DNA from: Clostridium sp. CAG:628
GTDB taxonomy: Bacteria; Bacillota_I; Bacilli_A; RF39; UBA660
Assembly (NCBI GenBank): GCA_000438415.1
Contig: FR902241.1
Coordinates: 3,380-67,379 of the forward strand
DNA: 64,000 nucleotides
Direction: 5' to 3'
The notes under the pieces are model-generated. The model saw only the letters and a list, made by a program, of their open reading frames with translations. It was not told where the DNA came from and ran no database searches. Every line of letters starts with the position of its first letter. Within the stretch, counting starts at the first letter, position 1. A program made the translations under genes and the position numbers. Below are positions 53,046 to 60,353 of the stretch, piece by piece.

Positions 53046-54428
53046 TTAATATTCACAATTTCCTGGTGTTCTAGGGTATGGTATAACATCCCTAATATTT
53101 TCTACACCAGTGATATATATAAGTAATCTTTCAAATCCCATTCCAAAACCTGAATGAACACATCCTCCAAATCTTCTAAGATTTAAATACCACTTCATGT
53201 CTTCTTCTTTCATACCTAGTTCAGTCATTCTTCTAACTAGTTTAGTATAGTCTTCTTCTCTTTGACTTCCACCCATTAATTCTCCTGCTCCAGGTACTTC
53301 TAGATCAACTGCTGCAACAGTTTTATTGTCATCATTTTGTTTCATATAGAATGCTTTTATATCTTTAGGCCAATTAGTAATAAATACTGGTCCATTAAAG
53401 TATTCTGTTATATATTTTTCATGTTCTTTTGCAATATCTTCTCCGTATTCAGGAGTAAACTCCCATTTAACATTAGCCTGTTTTAAAATAGTTATTACTT
53501 CTTCATGTGTAATTCTAGTAAAATGACTATTTACTAATTTATTTAATTTTTCAATTAATCCTTTTTCAACAAATTTATCAAAGAAAGCCATTTCATCTTT
53601 AGCGTTTTCTAATACATATTTAACAACATATTTTAGCATACTCTCCATTACATCCATATCATCATTTAAATCCATAAATGCCATTTCAGGTTCTATCATC
53701 CAAAATTCATTAGCATGTGTTTTAGTGTTCGAGTTTTCAGCTCTGAAAGTTGGTCCAAAAGTATAAACTTTCTTATATGCAAGTGCAAAAGTCTCAGCTT
53801 CAAGTTGTCCTGATACTGTAAGGTTAGCTTGCTTACCAAAGAAATCTTTAGAGTAGTCTACTTTACCAGTACTCGCTACTTTATTTAAGTCAAGTGTAGT
53901 TACTTGAAACATTTCTCCAGCTCCTTCACAGTCACTTGCTGTTATAAGTGGTGCATGAAAGTAAACAAACCCTCTTTCTTGAAAATATTTATGTATAGCA
54001 AAAGCAGCTATACTCCTTACCCTAAAAACAGCATTAAATAAGTTTGTTCTAGGTCTTAAATAAGCAATTTCTCTTAAAAACTCTCTAGTAGGTCTACCCT
54101 TACTTTGTAATGGATAGTCTGTATCTACATCTCCTAAAACAGTTATTCCAATTAACTTAATTTCATACTCCTGACCAGCACCTTCACTAAGTATAACAGT
54201 ACCTTTTACTTCTATACTACTTCCTACTTGTACTTTAGAAGCAACTTGATAAATATCATCATCGCTAGTATAAACAACTTGTACTCCTTTAAAACTAGTT
54301 CCATCATTTAAATCAATAAAACCTAACGTTGACTGATCTCTATTACTCCTAACCCAACCATCAATTATAACTTCAGTATCTAATAATTCTTTATATTTTA
54401 AATTTAACTCTTTTACATCAATTTTCAC
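53046..54428 (-). CDS. asnS: Asparaginyl-tRNA synthetase
   Basis: 460 residues, class IIb. N-terminal OB fold ('VIIDGWVRSNRDQSTLGFID'), then catalytic core with motif 2 'FGPTFRAENSNTKTHANEFW', 'MIEPEMAFMD', and motif 3 'GFGMGFERLLIYITG'. The Asn-type signature 'GCVHSGFGMGFERL' separates it from AspS. It overlaps the upstream fic gene by four bases. Confidence 0.97.
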   Translation of the reverse strand: MKIDVKELNLKYKELLDTEVIIDGWVRSNRDQSTLGFIDLNDGTSFKGVQVVYTSDDDIYQVASKVQVGSSIEVKGTVILSEGAGQEYEIKLIGITVLGDVDTDYPLQSKGRPTREFLREIAYLRPRTNLFNAVFRVRSIAAFAIHKYFQERGFVYFHAPLITASDCEGAGEMFQVTTLDLNKVASTGKVDYSKDFFGKQANLTVSGQLEAETFALAYKKVYTFGPTFRAENSNTKTHANEFWMIEPEMAFMDLNDDMDVMESMLKYVVKYVLENAKDEMAFFDKFVEKGLIEKLNKLVNSHFTRITHEEVITILKQANVKWEFTPEYGEDIAKEHEKYITEYFNGPVFITNWPKDIKAFYMKQNDDNKTVAAVDLEVPGAGELMGGSQREEDYTKLVRRMTELGMKEEDMKWYLNLRRFGGCVHSGFGMGFERLLIYITGVENIRDVIPYPRTPGNCEY

Positions 54429-55078
54429 AATTTTCTCTTCCTTTCTTGATCTAACTCAATTATATCTCCTATAATTCTTCTTAAATACTTATATTCTCTT
54501 TCTTTCTCATAAATATCTGACTCAAAAGCCGAAGCAACGAGTGCATCTCTCATATATTTATAAGTGTTTTCATGTTTAAAGAAATTAACATCAAACTTAA
54601 TATCATAACTATTTAAATAAGTTCTTAAAAATACTAAACAAGTTCTAGTATTACCTTTTCTAAAAGGATGTACTTTCCATAAATCACTTATTAAGGAAGT
54701 TACAAAATCTTTCTGCATTTCAATATCTAAACTAAGTAAATCAGTATTTCTAAGTATTTCAAATATCTCATTTAATTGGTAATCAATTTCACTTGGTTTA
54801 GCATATTCTACAGATTCATAAGCAAGTACTCTTTCTTGTTTATATATTTCTATAGTCCTATATTTACCTGCAAAAGAATATACATCGCTAAATAAATATT
54901 TATGTAATTCTAAAAAATAATCTTTACTACTTTCAAAATACATATTTTTAAATATTTCATGTATTCTAGTAATAACTATATCACTCTCTGCTTGCTTTAA
55001 TTTATTATTATCTTTAATATTTAACAAATTTTTAAGCACTCCTGTATTACTGTCAATATATGGATCACTCTTCTCCAT
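54425..55078 (-). CDS. Fic/DOC-family protein with altered catalytic motif
   Basis: 217 residues. Fic fold features: 'YSFAGKYRTIEIYKQERVLA' (flap region) and the motif 'HPFRKGNTRTCLVFL'. The usual acidic residue before GN (HPFx[D/E]GN) is Lys, and the last Arg of the motif is replaced. His, Gly-Asn and Arg remain. So magnesium binding and AMPylation may be changed or lost. No [S/T]xxxE[G/N] inhibitory motif is obvious in it or in the small protein upstream. It overlaps both asnS (4 bases) and the Cys-rich protein (14 bases). Confidence 0.85.
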   Translation of the reverse strand: MEKSDPYIDSNTGVLKNLLNIKDNNKLKQAESDIVITRIHEIFKNMYFESSKDYFLELHKYLFSDVYSFAGKYRTIEIYKQERVLAYESVEYAKPSEIDYQLNEIFEILRNTDLLSLDIEMQKDFVTSLISDLWKVHPFRKGNTRTCLVFLRTYLNSYDIKFDVNFFKHENTYKYMRDALVASAFESDIYEKEREYKYLRRIIGDIIELDQERKRKL

Positions 55079-55256
55079 AGTACTCCTTTAATTTTTCTAC
55101 AATTTCCTCTTCAGTAATTAATCCTTTTCTTTGTTCTTCTATAAGTTCCCTTAAAAAACAACTTCCAGAACATCCATCACATTTATTAATCTCTTCACTA
55201 ACAATCCATTCTAAATCATTAAAATTGTTATTATTATCATTATTATCGTCTGGCAT
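55065..55256 (-). CDS. Small acidic Cys-containing protein upstream of fic
   Basis: 63 residues from the ATG at 55256 (in-frame codons extend to 55265). Asp/Asn-rich start, then 'VSEEINKCDGCSGSCFLREL' with three closely spaced Cys that could bind metal, and an acidic C-terminal helix ('TEEEIVEKLKEYYGEE'). It overlaps fic by 14 bases, the layout of a toxin-antitoxin or regulator pair, but the VbhA-type inhibitory motif is not present. Function unknown. Confidence 0.6.
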   Translation of the reverse strand: MPDDNNDNNNNFNDLEWIVSEEINKCDGCSGSCFLRELIEEQRKGLITEEEIVEKLKEYYGEE

Positions 55257-55372
55257 ACTAGTCACTTCCTTTAATGATAATATTATACTACATTTTCATA
55301 AAAGAAAAAAGAGTTAATTTTCATAAGTTTTTAACGTATTTTTAAATAATTTACAAAATAAAAAAAGAAACA

Positions 55373-55783
55373 TTACTTTTTAATGTATCTTAAAATTTGA
55401 CTATTAGTCTCATCTATCATTTCTAATAAATATTCATGAGTTATACCACATTCAAACCTTTGTTGTACACCAAGTTTTTCTTTTATAATATGAAAGTATT
55501 CTTTATCAATTTCATTAATATGAGTAGCAACTTCTTTAAAAAGTTCTTCTCCCACATAATTCTTTTTAACTGTTTCTTCAAGCATAATTGGTCCATATAT
55601 ATAATAGAAATCATTTACTAACCAATCTAAATATGTTACATCATATTCTTTTAAATCACTATTTAATAAATACATATACTTATCTTTAGTTAAATTATAG
55701 GCATACACAAAATTATTTACTAAGCCATTTTTCATTGTTATATTTTCACATTTATATATAAATAATTTTTCCACCAAAACCAC
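55373..55783 (-). CDS. Hypothetical protein
   Basis: 136 residues if the GTG at 55783 is used; TTG 55777 or GTG 55774 are alternatives close to the AGGAAG site. Soluble, aromatic-rich ('DWLVNDFYYIYGPIMLEETV', 'EYFHIIKEKLGVQQRF'), two Cys. No family recognised. A weak hairpin plus T-run (about 55358-55385, minus) may end it. It lies alone between the rpmA block and the fic block. Confidence 0.6.
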   Translation of the reverse strand: MVLVEKLFIYKCENITMKNGLVNNFVYAYNLTKDKYMYLLNSDLKEYDVTYLDWLVNDFYYIYGPIMLEETVKKNYVGEELFKEVATHINEIDKEYFHIIKEKLGVQQRFECGITHEYLLEMIDETNSQILRYIKK

Positions 55784-55815
55784 TTCCTAGATAAATTATA
55801 GCATAAGAAAAGTGT

Positions 55816-56103
55816 TTATTCAACAACATAAACACTTACTTTTTTCTTATCTTTTCCTAATCTTTCATATTTAACTATTCCATCAACTAATGCAAATAAT
55901 GTATGATCTTTACCCATTCCACAGTTAGTACCTGGATAAATTCTAGTACCTCTTTGTCTATAAATAATAGAACCAGCAGTAGCCTTTTGACCATCAGCTA
56001 ATTTAGCACCAAGTCTTCTACCAGCAGAGTCACGTCCATTTTTAGTTGAACCAACACCTTTATGGGATGCGAATAGTTGTAAATCTAATTTTAAAAATTT
56101 CAC
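55816..56103 (-). CDS. rpmA: 50S ribosomal protein L27 with Prp-cleaved N-terminal extension
   Basis: 95 residues. It starts 'MKFLKLDLQLFASHKGVGS': the LQLFA/S site is the cleavage sequence of the Firmicute protease Prp, exposing 'SHKGVGSTKNGRDSAGRRLG', the mature L27 N-terminus that reaches the peptidyl-transferase centre. The prp gene is directly upstream, so substrate and protease are co-expressed. Confidence 0.97.
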   Translation of the reverse strand: MKFLKLDLQLFASHKGVGSTKNGRDSAGRRLGAKLADGQKATAGSIIYRQRGTRIYPGTNCGMGKDHTLFALVDGIVKYERLGKDKKKVSVYVVE

Positions 56104-56106
56104 TAT

Positions 56107-56412
56107 TTATTCCTCCTTAATTGTAATGTTTTTCTTGTAGTCACTTTCTATATCTTTAAGAGTTCTAACTAAGTTTTCTAGTAATTTATTAGTTATTTCA
56201 CTTTCATTTATATTAGTTAATATAAATGGGTCACTCTCGTTATAAGTAATGCTTTCTTTATCAAAAGATAAACAAGCATTGATAGTTACAGTAAGCGACG
56301 TACTTACTCCCGCACATACAATGTCTTTGCCGTATTCATCATACTTTGCATGTCCAGATAATATTATTTCTTTTATAAAATTATTTTTTCTTTTAACATT
56401 AACTTTAATCAT
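56107..56412 (-). CDS. prp: Ribosomal-processing cysteine protease Prp (YsxB)
   Basis: 101 residues from the ATG at 56412 (the frame opens three codons earlier). Catalytic pair His21 and Cys33 in 'ILSGHAKYDEYGKDIVCAGV' followed by 'STSLTVTINACL'. It removes the N-terminal extension of L27. Encoded between rplU and rpmA as in other Firmicutes. Confidence 0.95.
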   Translation of the reverse strand: MIKVNVKRKNNFIKEIILSGHAKYDEYGKDIVCAGVSTSLTVTINACLSFDKESITYNESDPFILTNINESEITNKLLENLVRTLKDIESDYKKNITIKEE

Positions 56413-56413
56413 A

Positions 56414-56716
56414 CTAACCAACTATTTTCTTAATTTCTATTTTAGTGTATGGTTGTCTATGACCTTTAGTTACTCTAGAAGATTTAGTTTTATTTTTATA
56501 TTTAAATACTCTTATCTTCTTTTGTTTTCCATGTTTTAAAACTGTTGCAGTAACACTTGCACCTTTAACAGTAGGTGTACCAACTTTTCCATCAACATAT
56601 AATACTTCATTAAATGTAACATCAGAATTAACTTCATTATCAAGTTTTTCTACATATAAAGTATCTCCTTCAGTAACTAAATATTGTTTACCACCAGTTA
56701 CGATAATTGCTTTCAC
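56414..56716 (-). CDS. rplU: 50S ribosomal protein L21
   Basis: 100 residues from the GTG at 56716, eight bases after GGAGG; an in-frame ATG at 56734 contains that ribosome site and is rejected. 'AIIVTGGKQYLVTEGDTLYV', 'EVLYVDGKVGTPTVKGASVT', 'RVFKYKNKTKSSRVTKGHRQ' and 'PYTKIEIKKI' are typical. Binds 23S rRNA. Confidence 0.96.
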   Translation of the reverse strand: MKAIIVTGGKQYLVTEGDTLYVEKLDNEVNSDVTFNEVLYVDGKVGTPTVKGASVTATVLKHGKQKKIRVFKYKNKTKSSRVTKGHRQPYTKIEIKKIVG

Positions 56717-56734
56717 TTTACATACCTCCTTCAT

Positions 56735-56822
56735 TTTTAAGACGCGCCATTTAGGTAAGTATCACACTTTTGTTAACCTATTCTGTGCGGTTTACAAGGA
56801 AAGACTTCTTACAAACGAATTT
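56735..56822 (-). promoter_or_regulatory. Candidate L21 leader RNA (5' UTR of rplU)
   Basis: About 85 bases of untranslated leader between the promoter and the rplU ribosome site, with 'AACCGCACAG', 'AGGTTAAC' and 'ACTTACCTAAATGGCGCG' blocks on the minus strand. These recall the Firmicute L21 leader through which L21 represses its operon, but a covariance search is needed. Confidence 0.5.
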
Positions 56823-56851
56823 ATTGTACCATAGATAACTAAGAAATGCAA
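56823..56851 (-). promoter_or_regulatory. Promoter of rplU-prp-rpmA
   Basis: On the minus strand TTGCAT (56851-56846), 17 bases, TACAAT (56828-56823). Confidence 0.75.
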
Positions 56852-56901
56852 GTAAAAAGCAATGATTAGGCCATTTTTAAATTAAAAATTCAAAAAATAA
56901 G

Positions 56902-56930
56902 TTTACTTTATAAGCAAAATATGTTATTAT
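56902..56930 (+). promoter_or_regulatory. Promoter of small RNA copy 1
   Basis: TTTACT (56902-56907), 17 bases, extended -10 TG-T-TATTAT (56922-56930). Confidence 0.7.
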
Positions 56931-56936
56931 TAGTAC

Positions 56937-57012
56937 ATAAATTAATTAACGCACGCAAGTATGCGCCGATATTTATTATCTAGCGTTGACGCGGGGTTAA
57001 TTGATTTTTTTT
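56937..57012 (+). ncRNA. Candidate structured small RNA, copy 1 of a tandem pair
   Basis: About 76 nt between its own promoter and a T-run. Helices seen: TTAATTAAC (56942-56950) with GTTAATTGA (56996-57004), which with the T-run forms a terminator; CGC (56950-56952) with GCG (56991-56993); GCG (56963-56965) with CGT (56984-56986); GATA/TATC hairpin at 56968-56980; GCA/TGC around AGTA (56955-56964). Some of these are alternatives. Copy 2 at 57074 is highly similar and shows a compensatory change. No protein-coding frame. Family unknown to me; loosely resembles twister ribozymes (UAA-CGC...GCG-GGG). Confidence 0.65.
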
Positions 57013-57038
57013 ATTTTAAGAAAAATTCAATTTTATTA

Positions 57039-57067
57039 TTTACAAAAGAAATAAAATATGGTACTAT
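57039..57067 (+). promoter_or_regulatory. Promoter of small RNA copy 2
   Basis: TTTACA (57039-57044), 17 bases, extended -10 TG-G-TACTAT (57059-57067). The -10 region is conserved with that of copy 1. Confidence 0.7.
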
Positions 57068-57073
57068 TAGTAC

Positions 57074-57150
57074 ATAAATTAATTAACGCACGCAAAACTT
57101 GCCCCGATATTTATATCTAGGGTTCAGACGCGGGGTTAATTAATTTTTTT
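57074..57150 (+). ncRNA. Candidate structured small RNA, copy 2 of a tandem pair
   Basis: About 77 nt, same layout as copy 1: identical 5' block TAGTACATAAATTAATTAAC, then GCACGCAA, a variable part, a GATA/TATC hairpin, and GACGCGGGGTTAATT before a T-run. GCC (57101-57103) pairs with GGT (57121-57123); in copy 1 the same helix is GCG/CGT, so one G-C pair has flipped to C-G. GCAA/TTGC is 4 bp here versus 3 bp in copy 1. The 3' part is antisense to the last dozen codons of the gene at 57117-57686. Confidence 0.65.
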
Positions 57151-57686
57151 ATGTCTAAAATATCATATAAATATTTTTTAGTATTAGCGTCATTTCTTAT
57201 TAATACAACCGCTTCATATATATTTTCTTTTACATCATCGATAATACTAAAAACTATTTTGTATCTATAAAATCCATATTTAGCATCTTTAACATGCTTA
57301 CTCTTTTTATTGCTTGAGTAAATCCTATTACCAGAATTATCGATAATTTCTTTTAAGTATTTACTCAGTAAACCTTTAATTTTTTTATCTTCTATATCTA
57401 AATTTCTAGAATATTTAGAAAATGAATACTCTCTACTAGTTTTCTTATCAATAATAACATTGTTATTAGTTTCTGTTATTTTATAAATTTCGCCTTTTTG
57501 GCTATTTATATTTTTTACAGTTTCTTTATTTATAGTTTTAAAATCCATATTATCAAAATCTTTATCTATTATCCGAAGTCTATTAAAACTACCATCAGCA
57601 TTATAAACCTCAGTACTTTCGCATACCTCAAACGAAATTTCCGGTGTATAGTCTAAACATTCACAACTTATAATATTGACTATCAT
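57117..57686 (-). CDS. Hypothetical protein ending inside the small-RNA locus
   Basis: 189 residues. The N-terminal part contains two Cys ('IISCECLDYTPE'). The C-terminal 85 residues read 'IDNSGNRIYSSNKKSKHVKD', 'GFYRYKIVFSIIDDVKENIY', 'EAVVLIRNDANTKKYLYDIL', a helix then a beta meander. This recalls small nuclease-toxin domains of the BECR/RelE-like type found in phage and polymorphic toxins, but no catalytic set can be assigned with confidence. Its stop codon lies inside small RNA copy 2 on the opposite strand. Confidence 0.6.
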   Translation of the reverse strand: MIVNIISCECLDYTPEISFEVCESTEVYNADGSFNRLRIIDKDFDNMDFKTINKETVKNINSQKGEIYKITETNNNVIIDKKTSREYSFSKYSRNLDIEDKKIKGLLSKYLKEIIDNSGNRIYSSNKKSKHVKDAKYGFYRYKIVFSIIDDVKENIYEAVVLIRNDANTKKYLYDILDIKKLINPASEP

Positions 57687-57750
57687 ATAACCACCCTTCG
57701 TTTAGAATTTATTATACTAATTTATGAATCAAATTTCAAGCGAATATTAA

Positions 57751-57780
57751 AAAAATATAGACCAGACCAGTCTATATTTT
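57751..57780 (-). terminator. Terminator of parC
   Basis: AAATATAGAC (57753-57762) and GTCTATATTT (57770-57779), T-run on the minus strand; the parC stop codon lies in the stem. Confidence 0.85.
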
Positions 57781-60351
57781 AAATTCATCAAAGAAGTCAC
57801 TCATAGTCAAAGTTTCATAAACCTCTTTTTTAGGTTTATCTTCTTTCTTACTAACTTTTTCTTCTTTAACACTTTCATTAGAATTATCTTTTTCTTCATT
57901 AGAAACTTCACTATTTTCTAATTTAACATCATCAATTACTTTAAGTCTAGCCTCTTTAAACACATCAGTTAAATCCTTCTTAGATATTGTACTACCTGTA
58001 CTAGATTTATCCATAATATTAATCTCACTGGACTTAATTGTTTCAGTGTCTTCTCTTATAAGACCATAATTAGTTTTAGAACTTCCTGCATAACATTCAG
58101 TTATTTTATATTTCTTTGATTTAGGACTATGTAAGATATTATCGCCTTTTAAACTTCTCTTACTATAATCTATTTCTTCTAGTTTTATTCTTTTAGCAGT
58201 ATTTTTATCAGTAAATATAGTAATGTATTCGTGGTTTTCATTAGTTACAAACGCACTTACTACACTGTCACTCACTAGTTTAATACCTTTAACTCCACTT
58301 GTTTTTAATCCAACAACAGGTATTTCTTCTTTGTTAAACTTAAGAGCAAACCCATTTTCTGTAACTATATATACTACTCCATCATTTATACTTGCACTTA
58401 CTACTTCATCATTATCTTTAAGCTTAAATATAGTCATAGGTTTAGAGTATCTTGTAACTGGTAAATTAGATAATTCAGTTTGCTTTACAAAACCATCTTT
58501 ACTAAATAGTGTTATAGTTCTAGAGTCAAAATTCTTTATACCAAAACTTGCAATAATAGTTTCTCCTTCAGATAAAGGAATATAACTACTTATATGTTTA
58601 CCAATATCTTTATATTTACATTCAGTAATATCTCTTACTGGTAAATAGCAATAATTTCCTAAATTAGTAATTAGTATAATTGTATCTATATTATTAATTT
58701 TATATAAACCTATTAAATAATCTTTCTCTTTTAGTACGTATTCAGTTTCATTATTAGAATTATATACTTTTATACTTAACTTTTTAATATATCCACTTTT
58801 ACTTACACTTACTATAAAATCTTCTTTAGGTATCATACTTAACTCATCTATCTTAATTTCAGTAATTTCATCTTTAATAATAGTTCTTCTAGGAGTTGCA
58901 AACTCTTTCTTAATACTTCTAAGTTCATCTTTCATTACTCCCTTTAGAACACTTTCATCATTTATTACACTTGTTAAATATTTAATAAGTTCAAGTAAGT
59001 TAGCATGTTCATTTTGTAAGTCAGTAACATCAGTATTAGTAAGTTTATATAACTGCATCATAACAATAGCAGTAGCCTGTTCAGTAGTAAAATCATACTC
59101 TTTAACTAAGTTTTCTATCGCATCAGCCTTATTTTTACTTTTCCTAATAGTTTTAATTACTTCATCTAGTATATCTAGTGCTTTTATAAAACCTTCTACT
59201 ATATGAAGTCTTTTTTTAGAATGCTCTAAATCAAACTTACTTCTATTTATTACAACTTCTTCTTTATGAAGAATGAATGCATCCAATATTTCAAGAAGTC
59301 CTAAAGTTTTAGGCCTTTTATTATCTATAGCAACAACATTAAAGTTATAGTTTATTTGTAAATCAGTATTTTTTAGTAAATAATTGATTATCAAATTAGC
59401 GTCAGCATCTTTTTTAAGTTCAATTACTAATCTAGCCATGTTAGTTCTATCCGATTCGTCAATTACATCAACTATTCCATCAATTTTTTTATCACTCTTA
59501 ATGTCTTCTATTTTTTTCTTTAATTGTTCTTTTAACACTTCATAAGGTATTTCTTTTATAAGAATTTGTTTTTTACCTTTTTCTTCAATAATTTCATAGT
59601 TAGCTTTTAATACTACTTTCCCTTTACCAGTAGTATATGCTTGAATAAGCCCTTCTTTACCCTCAACTACACCACCTGTTGGAAAGTCAGGCCCTTTTAT
59701 TATTTCTAGTATAGTATCAAGTCTGCAGTTAGGACTATCAATTCTTTTTATAGTTGCATCTATCACTTCGGTTAAATTATGTGGTGGAATGTTTGTTGCA
59801 TAACCTGCACTAATTCCAGTAGATCCATTAACTAACAGTGCTGGAAAATGTGCTGGTAAAACAGTGGGTTCTAAATCTTCATCACTATAGTTAAGCGTCA
59901 TTTTAACAGCATCTTTATTTATATCTGATAGCATTACATTTGCTATTTTAGAAAGTCTTGCCTCAGTATAACGACTTGCTGCTGGACCATCTCCATCAAT
60001 TGAACCATTATTTCCGTGTATTTCTACAAGTGGTTCACGCATTTTCCATCTTTGACTAAGCCTTACTAACGCATCGTATATAGAACTATCTCCATGTGGG
60101 TGATAATGCCCCATGATATCTCCAACCGCTTTAGCACTTTTTCTAAAAGGTTTATCATATGTGTTATGACTTTCATACATACTCCAAAGTATTCTTCTTT
60201 GAACTGGCTTTAAACCATCTCTAACATCTGGTAAAGCACGGTCTTGTATAATACTTTTTGCATATCTTCCAAACCTATCTTCCATTATTTCTTCTAGAGT
60301 GTAATCATATATTTTTTCTACAATGTTTTCTTCAATTTTCTTTTTTGCCAT
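57772..60351 (-). CDS. parC: DNA topoisomerase IV subunit A
   Basis: 859 residues. Breakage-reunion domain: 'GRYAKSIIQDRALPDVRDGL', 'VGDIMGHYHPHGDSSIYDAL', and the catalytic Tyr in 'PAASRYTEARLSK'. C-terminal beta-pinwheel with 'TRYSKPMTIFKL' and 'GLKTSGVKGIKLV', lacking a GyrA box QRRGGRG, so ParC, not GyrA. An acidic/Lys tail follows. With ParE it separates daughter chromosomes. It starts two bases after the parE stop. Confidence 0.94.
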   Translation of the reverse strand: MAKKKIEENIVEKIYDYTLEEIMEDRFGRYAKSIIQDRALPDVRDGLKPVQRRILWSMYESHNTYDKPFRKSAKAVGDIMGHYHPHGDSSIYDALVRLSQRWKMREPLVEIHGNNGSIDGDGPAASRYTEARLSKIANVMLSDINKDAVKMTLNYSDEDLEPTVLPAHFPALLVNGSTGISAGYATNIPPHNLTEVIDATIKRIDSPNCRLDTILEIIKGPDFPTGGVVEGKEGLIQAYTTGKGKVVLKANYEIIEEKGKKQILIKEIPYEVLKEQLKKKIEDIKSDKKIDGIVDVIDESDRTNMARLVIELKKDADANLIINYLLKNTDLQINYNFNVVAIDNKRPKTLGLLEILDAFILHKEEVVINRSKFDLEHSKKRLHIVEGFIKALDILDEVIKTIRKSKNKADAIENLVKEYDFTTEQATAIVMMQLYKLTNTDVTDLQNEHANLLELIKYLTSVINDESVLKGVMKDELRSIKKEFATPRRTIIKDEITEIKIDELSMIPKEDFIVSVSKSGYIKKLSIKVYNSNNETEYVLKEKDYLIGLYKINNIDTIILITNLGNYCYLPVRDITECKYKDIGKHISSYIPLSEGETIIASFGIKNFDSRTITLFSKDGFVKQTELSNLPVTRYSKPMTIFKLKDNDEVVSASINDGVVYIVTENGFALKFNKEEIPVVGLKTSGVKGIKLVSDSVVSAFVTNENHEYITIFTDKNTAKRIKLEEIDYSKRSLKGDNILHSPKSKKYKITECYAGSSKTNYGLIREDTETIKSSEINIMDKSSTGSTISKKDLTDVFKEARLKVIDDVKLENSEVSNEEKDNSNESVKEEKVSKKEDKPKKEVYETLTMSDFFDEFKI

Positions 60352-60353
60352 AA

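Noticed and set aside
56937..57150. Firm assignment of the tandem RNAs as twister ribozymes
   Set aside because: The UAA-CGC...GCG-GGG frame fits, but the terminal loop lacks an obvious C-rich pairing partner for the G-run, and promoters plus T-runs suggest independent small RNAs. Left as an open comparison.
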